Origin: Aerococcus sp. Group 1 | GTDB lineage: Bacteria > Bacillota > Bacilli > Lactobacillales > Aerococcaceae | DNA length: 64,000 nt | Reading direction: 5' to 3' | Assembly: GCF_000193205.1 (NCBI RefSeq) | Contig: NC_015278.1 | Location: 186,001-250,000, forward strand | In this document: piece after piece, positions 52,160 to 60,842 of the stretch | Numbering within the stretch: position 1 is the first letter of the stretch | How the letters are laid out: the number at the start of each line of letters is the position of its first letter | The notes under the pieces: model-generated | What the model was told of the DNA's origin: nothing | The model's input: only the letters and a program-made list of their open reading frames with translations | Databases searched by the model: none | Made by a program: the position numbers and the translations under genes

Positions 52160-53143
52160 ATGGCGCTCAACTTATATCCAATGATTTTTGAAGATAATTA
52201 TAAACATCATATTTGGGGCAATGTCAACCGCCCAGAGCACAATAAAGTTTCTGACCAAGAGGAAGGATTTTCAGAAAGTTGGGAGTTATCGACTCATCCT
52301 AACGGCCCTAGTGTGATCGCTAACGGTGACCTAGCTGGTAAACAATTAGTCGATGTATTTAATGAGGATAAGACAGGGATTTTAGGAAGCTTCGCTGATA
52401 GCTTTGACGAGTTTCCATTATTGATTAAATTTCTAAATACCAAAACCCGTCCTTCAGTTCAAGTTCACCCTAATGATGAGCAGGCCCAAGAATTAGAAGA
52501 TTACCCCTATGGTAAGGGTGAACTCTGGTACTTCCTAGACAAGGACCAAGATACCTTTGCGGTCTGTGGTGTTAAACCAGGAGTAACTAAGGAAGAATTA
52601 AAGGCAAACTCTAAAAATATTTTTGATTATCTAGGTAAATACCCGATTGAAAAGGATTCATTCTTTAATTTACCACCTGGGACTGTGCATTCTCCAGGTG
52701 AGGGGTGTCAGTTTATTGAGATTCAACAATCGAGTGATATCACCTATCGGATTTATGACTACGACCGCTTAGGTAAGGACGGTAAGCCGAGAGAATTGCA
52801 TCTTGATAAAGGCATTGAATGTATCGACCTGAACTATCAGCCGGATACGGGCGATCCCAAGATTTTAGAAGAAAACGACCACTATAGCGAAGCTAAGATT
52901 GCTGACCAAAAATATTTTGAAGTCAACCGTGTCCAAGTGAAAGACAGCATCAAGGAAACAACGGATGGCGGCCCTGTTATCTTAATCTTTATTGAAGGTA
53001 GTGCCACCATCGAGGACGCTGGGAAAAATCTGGCTGTTGAACAGATTGAAACCGTTCTTATTCCTGCGTCACTAGATGAAGTAACCATTAAGGGAGATTG
53101 TACTTATCTGAAAGTAACTATCCCTGACGCATTAAAGGCATAA
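52160..53143 (+). CDS. Mannose-6-phosphate isomerase, class I-type (copy 1)
   Basis: 327 residues. Zinc-binding cupin residues are in VQVHPNDEQAQELED, the glutamate in KGELWYFLD, and PPGTVHSPGEGCQFIEIQQS carries the third His. The family interconverts mannose-6-phosphate and fructose-6-phosphate. It differs clearly from the copy at 59236. First gene of an operon with hexulose-phosphate enzymes and a PTS, which raises the chance of another hexose phosphate substrate. Confidence 0.85.
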   Translation: MALNLYPMIFEDNYKHHIWGNVNRPEHNKVSDQEEGFSESWELSTHPNGPSVIANGDLAGKQLVDVFNEDKTGILGSFADSFDEFPLLIKFLNTKTRPSVQVHPNDEQAQELEDYPYGKGELWYFLDKDQDTFAVCGVKPGVTKEELKANSKNIFDYLGKYPIEKDSFFNLPPGTVHSPGEGCQFIEIQQSSDITYRIYDYDRLGKDGKPRELHLDKGIECIDLNYQPDTGDPKILEENDHYSEAKIADQKYFEVNRVQVKDSIKETTDGGPVILIFIEGSATIEDAGKNLAVEQIETVLIPASLDEVTIKGDCTYLKVTIPDALKA

Positions 53144-53170
53144 TAAAAAATAAAAAGGAGAATACTAACA

Positions 53171-53806
53171 ATGACTGCAAAATTACAACTCGCTTTAGAT
53201 GATATTAGTTTAGAAAAAGGCTTAGAACTCGTAAAACAAGTGAAAGATTATATTGATATTGTTGAAATCGGGACCCCATTTATGATGGAGTACGGTATGG
53301 AAGCGGTTCGCCAAGTCAAAGCAGCTGTGCCTGAAGTTGAAGTCCTCTGCGATGCTAAGATTATGGATGCGGGTTACCTTGAAGCTAAGGAAACCTTTGA
53401 TGCTGGGGCCGATTACGTGACTGTCTTAGGGGTAACAGACAACTTAACCATCAAAGACGTTGTTAAAGCGGCTAAAGAAGCCAATGCTAAAGTCATGGTC
53501 GATATGATTACCATTACCGATATTGCTAAACGGGTTGCTGAAGTAGAAGAATTAGGAGTCGATGTGGTTGCTGTTCACACGGGTGTTGACGCTCAAGCAG
53601 CGGGCCGTACCCCACTAGAAGACTTAGCAGAGATGAGTAAACACGTCGATAACACCGTTACTGCTGTTGCCGGTGGAATTAAAGTAGACACGGTTGCTGA
53701 TTACATGCAATACAATCCTCAAATAATCATTGTCGGTGGAGGTATCCTACACGCCGATGACCCCGTTCAAGCAGCAAAAGAATTGAAAGAACAAATGGAG
53801 GCTTAA
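53171..53806 (+). CDS. 3-Hexulose-6-phosphate synthase
   Basis: 211 residues, a single TIM barrel of the orotidine-phosphate-decarboxylase superfamily. EIGTPFMMEYGMEAV and VLCDAKIMDAGYLEA with YVTVLGVTDNLTIKD fit hexulose-phosphate synthase better than the related 3-keto-gulonate-phosphate decarboxylases, which have DLKVADAG and other residues here. The enzyme joins or splits formaldehyde and ribulose-5-phosphate. It is followed 2 bp later by the isomerase gene. Confidence 0.85.
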   Translation: MTAKLQLALDDISLEKGLELVKQVKDYIDIVEIGTPFMMEYGMEAVRQVKAAVPEVEVLCDAKIMDAGYLEAKETFDAGADYVTVLGVTDNLTIKDVVKAAKEANAKVMVDMITITDIAKRVAEVEELGVDVVAVHTGVDAQAAGRTPLEDLAEMSKHVDNTVTAVAGGIKVDTVADYMQYNPQIIIVGGGILHADDPVQAAKELKEQMEA

Positions 53807-53808
53807 TC

Positions 53809-54372
53809 ATGAGTGCAAAAAATTATGTTAAAGAAATTTTAGAAGAATTACTACACAACGTTGCCTATGAAAATGATGATCAATTAAATGACCTGGTGGA
53901 AGCTATCCTAAAGGCCAACCATATCTTCTTAACCGGGGCTGGGCGGTCAGGAGTAGGCATTCGTGGCTTTGCTAACCGTTTGATGCACTTAGGTTTCTCT
54001 GTCAGTGTGATTGGAGAAATTACTAACCCCCACACCCATGAAGGAGACTTATTAATTGTTGGTTCTGGATCCGGTGAAACCGATAGCTTGGTATCCACTG
54101 CCAAGAAGGCGAAAAAGAATGGCGTTAAGATTGCGATTTTAACTATGGATGTGGAATCGACCATTGCTAAATTAGCCGATGTTGTGGTCTTACTTCCTGG
54201 GGTATCCCCTAAATTACAACATTCTGGAATGGATATTACTTCCATCCAACCCATGGGCTCAGCCTTTGAACAGTTACTCTTCTTAACTGGTGACGGGATC
54301 ATCCTGGAATTAATGGATCGGACGGGTGAAACTTCAGATTCTATGTTTGCTCGTCATGCCGATTTAGAATAG
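53809..54372 (+). CDS. 6-Phospho-3-hexuloisomerase
   Basis: 187 residues, an SIS-domain protein with IFLTGAGRSGVGIRGFANRL, LLIVGSGSGETDSLV and SIQPMGSAFEQLLFL, typical of this isomerase. It converts arabino-3-hexulose-6-phosphate to fructose-6-phosphate. Together with the synthase it forms the ribulose-monophosphate module, which in non-methylotrophs either detoxifies formaldehyde or supplies pentose phosphate. Here it is embedded in a PTS operon. Confidence 0.85.
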   Translation: MSAKNYVKEILEELLHNVAYENDDQLNDLVEAILKANHIFLTGAGRSGVGIRGFANRLMHLGFSVSVIGEITNPHTHEGDLLIVGSGSGETDSLVSTAKKAKKNGVKIAILTMDVESTIAKLADVVVLLPGVSPKLQHSGMDITSIQPMGSAFEQLLFLTGDGIILELMDRTGETSDSMFARHADLE

Positions 54373-54395
54373 TGAAGAAAAAGAAGGAGGATGAC

Positions 54396-54869
54396 ATGGA
54401 AAATCAAATCGATGCTATTGTTCCTCAAGCAATGATCTTATTAGACGAAGAAGTTGAAAATAGAGATGCAGCCATCCATCATCTGGTCAGCCAAGCCAAG
54501 GAAGCTAACTTAGTCAATGATGTGAAACAAATGGAAGAAGCGGTCTTAGCACGTGAAGCTGAGGTTTCGACTGCTGTAGGCTATCAAGTAGCTATTCCTC
54601 ATGGTAAATCTGAGGCGGTCAACCGACCCTTTATCGGTTTTCTTCGTTTGAAGGATACCATGCTATGGAATGATAGTGATGAAGTGAAATTAATCTTCTT
54701 AATTGGCGTCCCTGAAAGTAATGTGGATAATATTCATTTACGCTTTATCGCCCAATTAAGTAAAAACTTATTAAATGAAAACTTTAGAGCCTTTATTTCT
54801 AAAGAAAGTAGTCAAGACAAATTGTATGAATTTTTTAAAGAAATTGATTTTAGTGTGAATAGAGATTAG
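54396..54869 (+). CDS. PTS fructose-type EIIA
   Basis: 157 residues from ATG 54396 with AAGGAGG upstream. The phosphorylated histidine is in VAIPHGKSEAVNRPF (about 66), preceded by AREAEVSTAVGYQ, as in fructose/mannitol EIIA domains. It takes phosphate from HPr and passes it to the EIIB encoded next. Confidence 0.9.
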   Translation: MENQIDAIVPQAMILLDEEVENRDAAIHHLVSQAKEANLVNDVKQMEEAVLAREAEVSTAVGYQVAIPHGKSEAVNRPFIGFLRLKDTMLWNDSDEVKLIFLIGVPESNVDNIHLRFIAQLSKNLLNENFRAFISKESSQDKLYEFFKEIDFSVNRD

Positions 54870-54881
54870 GGAGGATTCACC

Positions 54882-55196
54882 ATGAAAGTTGTCGGAGTAT
54901 CAGCTTGTCCAACGGGCATTGCCCATACTTATATGGCCCAGGAAGCAATCGAAAAAGAAGCTAAAGCGAGAGGCTATGAATGCAAAGTGGAAACCCAAGG
55001 GAGCATGGGGATTGAAAATGAGTTAAGTCAAGAGGAAATTGATGCAGCGGATGTAGTTATTTTTGCAGTAGCCATTGAAGTTGAAGACGAAGAACGCTTT
55101 GAAGAAAAAGAAAATCAAAATAAAGTACTCACCGTAGAACCCGGTGAAGTCATTAAAAACCCTCAAGCTATCTTTGACCAATTAGAAGAATTATAG
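54882..55196 (+). CDS. PTS fructose-type EIIB
   Basis: 104 residues. The phosphocysteine is in VSACPTGIAHTYMAQ (about residue 8), and VETQGSMGIENELSQEEI is the usual following motif. It phosphorylates the sugar carried by the EIIC encoded 17 bp downstream. Confidence 0.9.
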   Translation: MKVVGVSACPTGIAHTYMAQEAIEKEAKARGYECKVETQGSMGIENELSQEEIDAADVVIFAVAIEVEDEERFEEKENQNKVLTVEPGEVIKNPQAIFDQLEEL

Positions 55197-55212
55197 CTAG
55201 GGGGAGAAGAGA

Positions 55213-56259
55213 ATGAAAGATAATAAAATTTGGAAAGACCTAAAGAAAGCTTTTAATACAGGTGTTTCCTATATGCTTCCCGCAGTGGTTGTGGGGGGGA
55301 TCTTTTTAGCCGTTGCTTTATCAACGGGTACAGCGACAGACGCTGGTTTAGAAATCACCAATCCTTTCATGAGAAATTTGAACGAATTAGGGAATGCCGG
55401 CTTTGCCATGATGATCCCCTTGCTAGCAGGCTATATTGCCCATAGTCTGGCCGGTAAACCGGGCTTAGTGCCAGGGATGATTTTAGGGTATGTTGCTAAT
55501 AATCCTATTGGCGCTAATCAAGTAAAAACGGGTTTTCTAGGAGCTATGATTCTAGGCGTCTTAGCGGGTTACTTTGTTCGTTGGGCTAAGACTTGGAAAG
55601 TTCCACAAATGTTAAAAACCATCATGCCTATCCTAATTGTTCCTATTGCAACGGTTTTTGTGATTGGGATGCTTTATGTCTACCTCATTGCTACTCCAAT
55701 TGGAGCCTTTATGGATGCCTTAGTCAGATTACTATCAGATATGCAGGGAGGAAGTTCACTGCTTCTGGGAGTCTTGATTGGCGCTATGACAGCGGTTGAT
55801 ATGGGTGGACCAATTAATAAAACGGCCACAGCCTTTACCATCGCTCTCATGGCAGAAGGTGTTTATGCGCCAAATGGTGCCCATCGGATTGCTTGTGCAA
55901 TTCCCCCGTTGGCCCTTGCTATTTCTACTTTTATTGATGGGAAGAAATATGACGAATCGGACCGGAATTTAGGTCTATCGACCTTCTTTATGGGCCTTAT
56001 CGGCATCACTGAAGGGGCTATTCCCTTCGCTGTAAAAGATATGAAGAGTGTCTTACCGGCAATTATTATTGGTAGTGCAATAGGTGGTGCCATTGGAATG
56101 ATGAATGGGGTTGAATGTTTAGTCCCTCATGGCGGCTTAATCGTCCTACCTGTTGTTAATGGTAAGCTCTGGTATACACTAGCTATTTTTATCGGCGCTA
56201 TTGTTGCAGCAATCATTCTTCATTTCACTAAGAAAAATATCAATCAGGAAAATATTTAG
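55213..56259 (+). CDS. PTS fructose-type EIIC
   Basis: 348 residues with about nine membrane segments. Family motifs are PAVVVGGIFLAVALSTG, VPGMILGYVANNPIGANQVK and AMTAVDMGGPINKTA. It is the permease of the split A-B-C system. The sugar is not certain: the neighbouring manA and hexulose-phosphate genes suggest a hexose or ketose feeding fructose-6-phosphate. Confidence 0.85.
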   Translation: MKDNKIWKDLKKAFNTGVSYMLPAVVVGGIFLAVALSTGTATDAGLEITNPFMRNLNELGNAGFAMMIPLLAGYIAHSLAGKPGLVPGMILGYVANNPIGANQVKTGFLGAMILGVLAGYFVRWAKTWKVPQMLKTIMPILIVPIATVFVIGMLYVYLIATPIGAFMDALVRLLSDMQGGSSLLLGVLIGAMTAVDMGGPINKTATAFTIALMAEGVYAPNGAHRIACAIPPLALAISTFIDGKKYDESDRNLGLSTFFMGLIGITEGAIPFAVKDMKSVLPAIIIGSAIGGAIGMMNGVECLVPHGGLIVLPVVNGKLWYTLAIFIGAIVAAIILHFTKKNINQENI

Positions 56260-56324
56260 CAAACACTCCCACAAATAACTGTAGGTACAATTAGGCCACA
56301 GTTATTGGTTGGGAGTTTGTTTTT
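56260..56324 (+). terminator. Terminator with two-part stem
   Basis: CAAACACTCCCA and TGGGAGTTTG form the outer stem and AATAACTGT/ACAGTTATT the inner stem, then TTTTT. Confidence 0.75.
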
Positions 56325-56345
56325 AATAAGGAAGGGAGTAAGTCG

Positions 56346-57056
56346 ATGACGGCAAAAAAACTATGCTTAGTTTGGGATTTAGATGACACCCTCTATCAAA
56401 AGAGTGATATTTTTAAGAAGGCTAATGAGAAATTTAAGGAGGTAAGACGGGACTTTGACCCTGATCAGCTCGATTATCAAGTATTTAAAAGGATGAGTAA
56501 TCTAGCCTATGATCGAGCAGCTCAAGGGGATTACTCTAATCAAGAGATGTGGCGGGACCGCATTCAATTAGCTATGAAAGAAATAGGGATTCAAATAAGT
56601 GATGAGGAGGCTGATCACTGGCAACACTTATACAGTCAAAGTCAAGCGACCATGAGCCTTTCTCCCAAATTGGAACAAGTCTTTTATTGGTTGATTGATC
56701 AGGGCGTTCCTTTAGGGATTATTACTAATGGATTAAGTGACCGCCAATGGCAGAAAGCGCGCTATTTAGACCTAGGTCGCTGGTTTTCCTCAAATCGCAT
56801 TGTTGTCTCGGGAGACATTGGTATCGAAAAGCCTGACCCGCGAATCTTTGATTATATGAAGCAAATTATTGGCGAAGATTATGATTATTGGTACATTGGT
56901 GACTCTTACCAGCATGATATTAGAGGGGCTCATGCTGCGGGCTGGCACAGCATCTGGTTAAATTACCATCAACAAGATCAAGCAGATAGCCAAGCCGACC
57001 TATCAGTAAACGATGAAGGCCAGCTACAGGCGGCGATTGAGAATTTGCTTAAATAA
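56346..57056 (+). CDS. HAD-family phosphatase
   Basis: 236 residues. Motif I DLDDTLY (about 11-17), motif II IITNGLSDRQW (about 126), and motifs III/IV in GIEKPDPRIFDYM and YIGDSYQHDIRGAHAAGW. The layout is that of HAD subfamily IA (phosphoglycolate or YjjG-like phosphatases). GGAAGGGAG precedes the ATG. It may relieve sugar-phosphate stress next to the PTS genes, but no substrate can be read. Confidence 0.8.
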   Translation: MTAKKLCLVWDLDDTLYQKSDIFKKANEKFKEVRRDFDPDQLDYQVFKRMSNLAYDRAAQGDYSNQEMWRDRIQLAMKEIGIQISDEEADHWQHLYSQSQATMSLSPKLEQVFYWLIDQGVPLGIITNGLSDRQWQKARYLDLGRWFSSNRIVVSGDIGIEKPDPRIFDYMKQIIGEDYDYWYIGDSYQHDIRGAHAAGWHSIWLNYHQQDQADSQADLSVNDEGQLQAAIENLLK

Positions 57057-57073
57057 AAAATGATAGAATCCTT

Positions 57074-57103
57074 AAAATCACTTCAGTCATGGAGTGATTT
57101 TTC
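57074..57103 (+). terminator. Intrinsic terminator
   Basis: AAATCACT and AGTGATTT around a 10-base loop, then T-rich sequence. Confidence 0.65.
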
Positions 57104-57234
57104 TTTGCCAAAAATGTATTGGGAGATGGTATACTTTAGGGTGGAGATAAAAGGGTTTTCATATAGAAAGGAGACTATCGAGAAAAGTTTAGCGCTATAA
57201 TTTATTTATTATCAATAGAAAGAAGGATAGAAGG

Positions 57235-59184
57235 ATGGCTAAGAAAGTTTTAGCGATCACTTCCTGCCCAACCGGAGTTGCTCATACCTATATGGCTGCC
57301 GAAAATTTGGAGGAAGCAGGGAAGAAAATGGGGGTTGACGTTAAGGTTGAAACCCATGGATCGATAGGTGTTGAAAATGATTTCACATATCAGGAAATTG
57401 AAGAAGCTGAAGGAATAATTATTGCAGCGGATACCGATATTGACAAGTCACGCTTTGCGGGGAAAAGAGTCATTGAAGTGGCTGTTAGACAAGGGATTGA
57501 TCGCCCGGAAGAATTAATTCAATCCATCTTAGATGGCAAGGGCAAAGTAATGAAAGGTCAAGCCGTCAAAAGTGAAGAAAAAGAGGAAATGGGTGTTGGA
57601 AAAACTATCTACCGGAGTATCATGAATGGGGTTTCCTTTATGATTCCTTTTGTTGTTACCGGCGGGCTCCTCATTGCTATAGCCCTATCCCTAGGCGGAG
57701 AAGCGACTCCAGAAGGCTTCGTGATTCCTGAAGATAGTATTTGGTTCCATGTCAATAATATTGGTGGAGCAGCCATGTCCTTTATGGTTCCTATCCTAGC
57801 TGCTTATACGGCCTACGGAATTGCTGAACGTCCCGGTTTAGTACCAGGTATGGTCGGTGGTTATATTGCAGTCAATGGGAGCTTTTATGGGAGTGAAGCT
57901 AACACTGGATTTATTGGTGGTATTATTGCCGGTATTATTGCTGGTTACGTGGCTAAATGGATCAAATCGATCAAGGTGCCAAAGGCCATGCAAACAGTGA
58001 TGCCCATTATCTTTATTCCGATTATTTCAAGTTTAGTGGTTGGATTTATCTTTATTTTCCTAATTGGAGCACCAATTGCCGCAATGTTTGATGCCATGAC
58101 CCATTGGTTAGCTTCCCTACAAGGTAGTAGTAAGATCTTTTTGGGTGCCATTATTGGAGCAATGATTTCCTTCGACATGGGTGGTCCCTTTAATAAAACG
58201 GCCTTTCTTTTTGGTTCAGGCTTAATCGCTGAAGGATCCTATAGTGTCATGGGTGCCAATGCGGTAGCTATTTGTATCCCTCCACTAGCCATGGGGATTT
58301 CTGCACACCTCTATAAGAAGAAATTTACTGAAGTTGACCGGCAAACGGGTACAGCTTCCTTTTTAATGGGACTATTTGGGATTACTGAAGGAGCCATTCC
58401 TTTTGCTGCTCAAGACCCCTTCCGTGTGATTCCGTCTATCATGGGTGGTTCCATCGTTGGGGCTATCATTGCCATGATGACCGGTGTTGGCGACCACGTG
58501 GCTCATGGAGGCCCTATTGTTGCAGTGCTAGGAGCAGTGGATAATGTCGGCTGGTTTACTATTGCTGTTTTGATTGGGGTCGCTGTCAGTGTGGCCTTAA
58601 TCGGACTATTGAAGCAAAATATTGCAGATAATCCGGGCCTGGCCACTGCTGAAGTTGAAAGTGCTGCAGCTAGTGAAAGTGATCAAGAAACGACAGAAAG
58701 CCAAGGAGCAGTAAACAGTATTCATGATTTAACGGATATTACTGAAGAACATTTAATGGATCTCAATCTTAAGGCAAGTACAAAAACTGAAGCCTTTAAG
58801 GAAATGTTAGCTTTTAAGGGAATCGATCAATTTATCAATGATAAGGAAACCGTCCTCGAAGCCCTAGAAGCCCGCGAAGCAGAGAGCACCACCGGAGTCG
58901 GTCAGCAATTAGCCATTCCCCACGCCAAATCAGCGGCAATTGACCAAGTAAAAGTGCTTTACGGTTATTCTGAAAAGGGGATCGACTGGGATAGTATGGA
59001 CGGCCAACCCGCTAATATGGTCTTTATGATCTTAGTTCCTGAACACGAAAAAGGGAACACCCACCTCAAAATCTTACAAATGCTATCGCGGAAGCTAATG
59101 AATGATGATTTCCGGACTGCAGTGATGAATGCAAAGACAAAAGAAGAACTCTATCAATTGTTTAAAGAAATCACAGTAGAATAG
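57235..59184 (+). CDS. PTS fructose-type EIIBCA fusion
   Basis: 649 residues in the order B-C-A. EIIB has ITSCPTGVAHTYMAAENLEE (Cys about 9). EIIC (about 120-465) has PGMVGGYIAVNGSFYGSEAN and MISFDMGGPFNKTAFLFG. A Ser/Glu-rich linker (about 470-500) leads to EIIA with VGQQLAIPHAKSAAIDQ (His about 562). A complete membrane permease needing only HPr. It precedes a second manA gene, so mannose or fructose uptake is likely. It is related to the split system at 54396-56259. Confidence 0.9.
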   Translation: MAKKVLAITSCPTGVAHTYMAAENLEEAGKKMGVDVKVETHGSIGVENDFTYQEIEEAEGIIIAADTDIDKSRFAGKRVIEVAVRQGIDRPEELIQSILDGKGKVMKGQAVKSEEKEEMGVGKTIYRSIMNGVSFMIPFVVTGGLLIAIALSLGGEATPEGFVIPEDSIWFHVNNIGGAAMSFMVPILAAYTAYGIAERPGLVPGMVGGYIAVNGSFYGSEANTGFIGGIIAGIIAGYVAKWIKSIKVPKAMQTVMPIIFIPIISSLVVGFIFIFLIGAPIAAMFDAMTHWLASLQGSSKIFLGAIIGAMISFDMGGPFNKTAFLFGSGLIAEGSYSVMGANAVAICIPPLAMGISAHLYKKKFTEVDRQTGTASFLMGLFGITEGAIPFAAQDPFRVIPSIMGGSIVGAIIAMMTGVGDHVAHGGPIVAVLGAVDNVGWFTIAVLIGVAVSVALIGLLKQNIADNPGLATAEVESAAASESDQETTESQGAVNSIHDLTDITEEHLMDLNLKASTKTEAFKEMLAFKGIDQFINDKETVLEALEAREAESTTGVGQQLAIPHAKSAAIDQVKVLYGYSEKGIDWDSMDGQPANMVFMILVPEHEKGNTHLKILQMLSRKLMNDDFRTAVMNAKTKEELYQLFKEITVE

Positions 59185-59235
59185 ACCCTGCTGATTGATA
59201 GTTAGTGAGTCAGTAATAAAGGAGAAACAAGCGTT

Positions 59236-60183
59236 ATGGATGTTATATTTTTACAAGCTGCCCTGCATGAAAAAATTTGGGGTGGGACCAAGTTACGTGA
59301 TGACTATCATTTTGATATTCCCTCTGAGACAACAGGGGAAGCATGGGTAATCAGTGCCCATCCTAATGGGCCAGCAACCGTTATTGGAGGAGAATTTGCT
59401 GGTTTAACTCTGCAAGAGCTCTATGATAAAGAACCTGAACTCTTTGGCAGAAAAGAGGGTGGGAAATTCCCTTTATTGGTAAAAATTATCGATGCTAAGG
59501 ATGACCTATCTGTCCAACTTCATCCTAACGATGCCTATGCCTTAGAGCATGAGAATGAACTCGGCAAAACTGAAAGTTGGTATATCTTAGCAGCCGAGCC
59601 TGGGGCCCAAATTGTCTATGGACATAATGCCCAAAGTAGAGCAGAGTTTGAAGAGATGATAAAAGATCATAAATGGAAGGAACTCTTGCATTATGTGGAT
59701 GTAAAGCCAGGCGAATTCTACTATGTGCCGGCAGGAACTATTCACGCTATTGGTAAGGGGATCACTATCTTAGAAACCCAACAAAATTCAGATACCACTT
59801 ATCGAGTGTATGATTATGACCGTAAAGATAAGGATGGTAAGCTCCGCGACCTCCATCTCAAGCAATCTTTGGATGTTGCTCAGGTTCCTCATCAAGATCC
59901 TGAATTAGATGAATGGGAAAAGAAATATGGGAAGAGTTCCATCAAACATTTTGTCACTGGTAAGGATTTTGCTGTCTACCGTTGGCATGTGGATGGCGAA
60001 TTAAAGGTTGATTTACCTGAAGATTATTATTTAGCTACTGTGGTTGAGGGCCAGGGGAAACTGTTTGTTAATGACAATGGCTACTCCATTAAAAAAGGAC
60101 AATCCTTCATTTTACCGTATGAAGTGACGGAAGTAAGGCTTGAAGGCCAAGTGGAATTGATTGTTTCGCATGTGGTGAAGTAG
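59236..60183 (+). CDS. manA: Mannose-6-phosphate isomerase, class I (copy 2)
   Basis: 315 residues, the standard length of Firmicutes ManA. Zinc-site motifs are SVQLHPNDAYALEHENELGK, ESWYILAAEPGA and VPAGTIHAIGKGITILETQQ. It lies 51 bp after the EIIBCA gene with AAAGGAG as ribosome site, so imported mannose-6-phosphate would be converted directly to fructose-6-phosphate. Confidence 0.9.
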   Translation: MDVIFLQAALHEKIWGGTKLRDDYHFDIPSETTGEAWVISAHPNGPATVIGGEFAGLTLQELYDKEPELFGRKEGGKFPLLVKIIDAKDDLSVQLHPNDAYALEHENELGKTESWYILAAEPGAQIVYGHNAQSRAEFEEMIKDHKWKELLHYVDVKPGEFYYVPAGTIHAIGKGITILETQQNSDTTYRVYDYDRKDKDGKLRDLHLKQSLDVAQVPHQDPELDEWEKKYGKSSIKHFVTGKDFAVYRWHVDGELKVDLPEDYYLATVVEGQGKLFVNDNGYSIKKGQSFILPYEVTEVRLEGQVELIVSHVVK

Positions 60184-60208
60184 GAATAGATATAGGATCT
60201 TTTTAATA

Positions 60209-60241
60209 AGCACTGAAAGTTTATCTTTTGGTGCTTTTTTC
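60209..60241 (+). terminator. Terminator after manA
   Basis: AGCACTGAAAG pairs with CTTTTGGTGCT (two G-U) around TTTAT, then TTTTTT. Confidence 0.75.
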
Positions 60242-60479
60242 ATTATGTATAGTAATAGATGGTCAAATATAATAAACTGAATTATATATAATTGATAGAA
60301 TATAAAAAATTAAGATTAATTTATTAATAAGTTGAATTTACTCCACCTAATATTTGTAAAAAATAATAACCGATTGAAACTCTATCAAGCTATGGATTTT
60401 TGATTTAGGATAGGTATTTAATAAAATATGTATGACAATTCAAATATTTAAGTGAACTTAAATGTATATTCTAATGAAA

Positions 60480-60522
60480 TAGGGAACCTATAGATGCAAT
60501 AAGCAACTATAGGTTCCCTTAT
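60480..60522. terminator. Isolated perfect hairpin in the gap
   Basis: AGGGAACCTATAG and CTATAGGTTCCCT form a 13-bp perfect stem around a 13-base loop. The T-rich flank suggests a terminator, perhaps of an unseen small RNA or a lost gene. Confidence 0.5.
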
Positions 60523-60842
60523 TCTATTCTTTTAATGAAAATTTAGTAAATATTATTTAAAAATACTTAATTTTATAGTTTTGTAGAAATAGGAAATTTC
60601 TTATTAAGGATGCCTAAATAATGATTTATACTAAAAATAACTAATAATATATATTAGAAGATCATAATAGATAGTGGTTATATAATAAATACTAAATTGT
60701 ATAGGCTATCTCTTAGTATAACCATTTTAATGGATATTTACTTATTATCAACAATCAATGTTGAAAAAGCTGTAATCGCCTTCATTAGGTGTAGATGCTA
60801 GGATATATTTAAAGAAGATCTAGCTAGTAAAGGATGAGAGTT

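Larger units (their letters stand above)
60184..60842. other. AT-rich gap without a gene
   Basis: A terminator for manA (60209-60241) is followed by about 600 bp of very AT-rich sequence. It contains one further perfect hairpin (60480-60522). No frame of useful length or ribosome site was found on either strand. Confidence 0.6.

Noticed and set aside
53171..53806. 3-Keto-L-gulonate-6-phosphate decarboxylase (UlaD-type) for the barrel protein
   Set aside because: DAKIMDAG and YVTVLGV, together with a hexuloisomerase gene 2 bp downstream, fit hexulose-phosphate synthase better, and no other ascorbate-pathway gene is nearby.
53880..54302. Reverse-strand frame of 140 codons opposite the hexuloisomerase
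   Set aside because: Forward SIS-domain motifs explain the sequence; the reverse product has no recognisable features.
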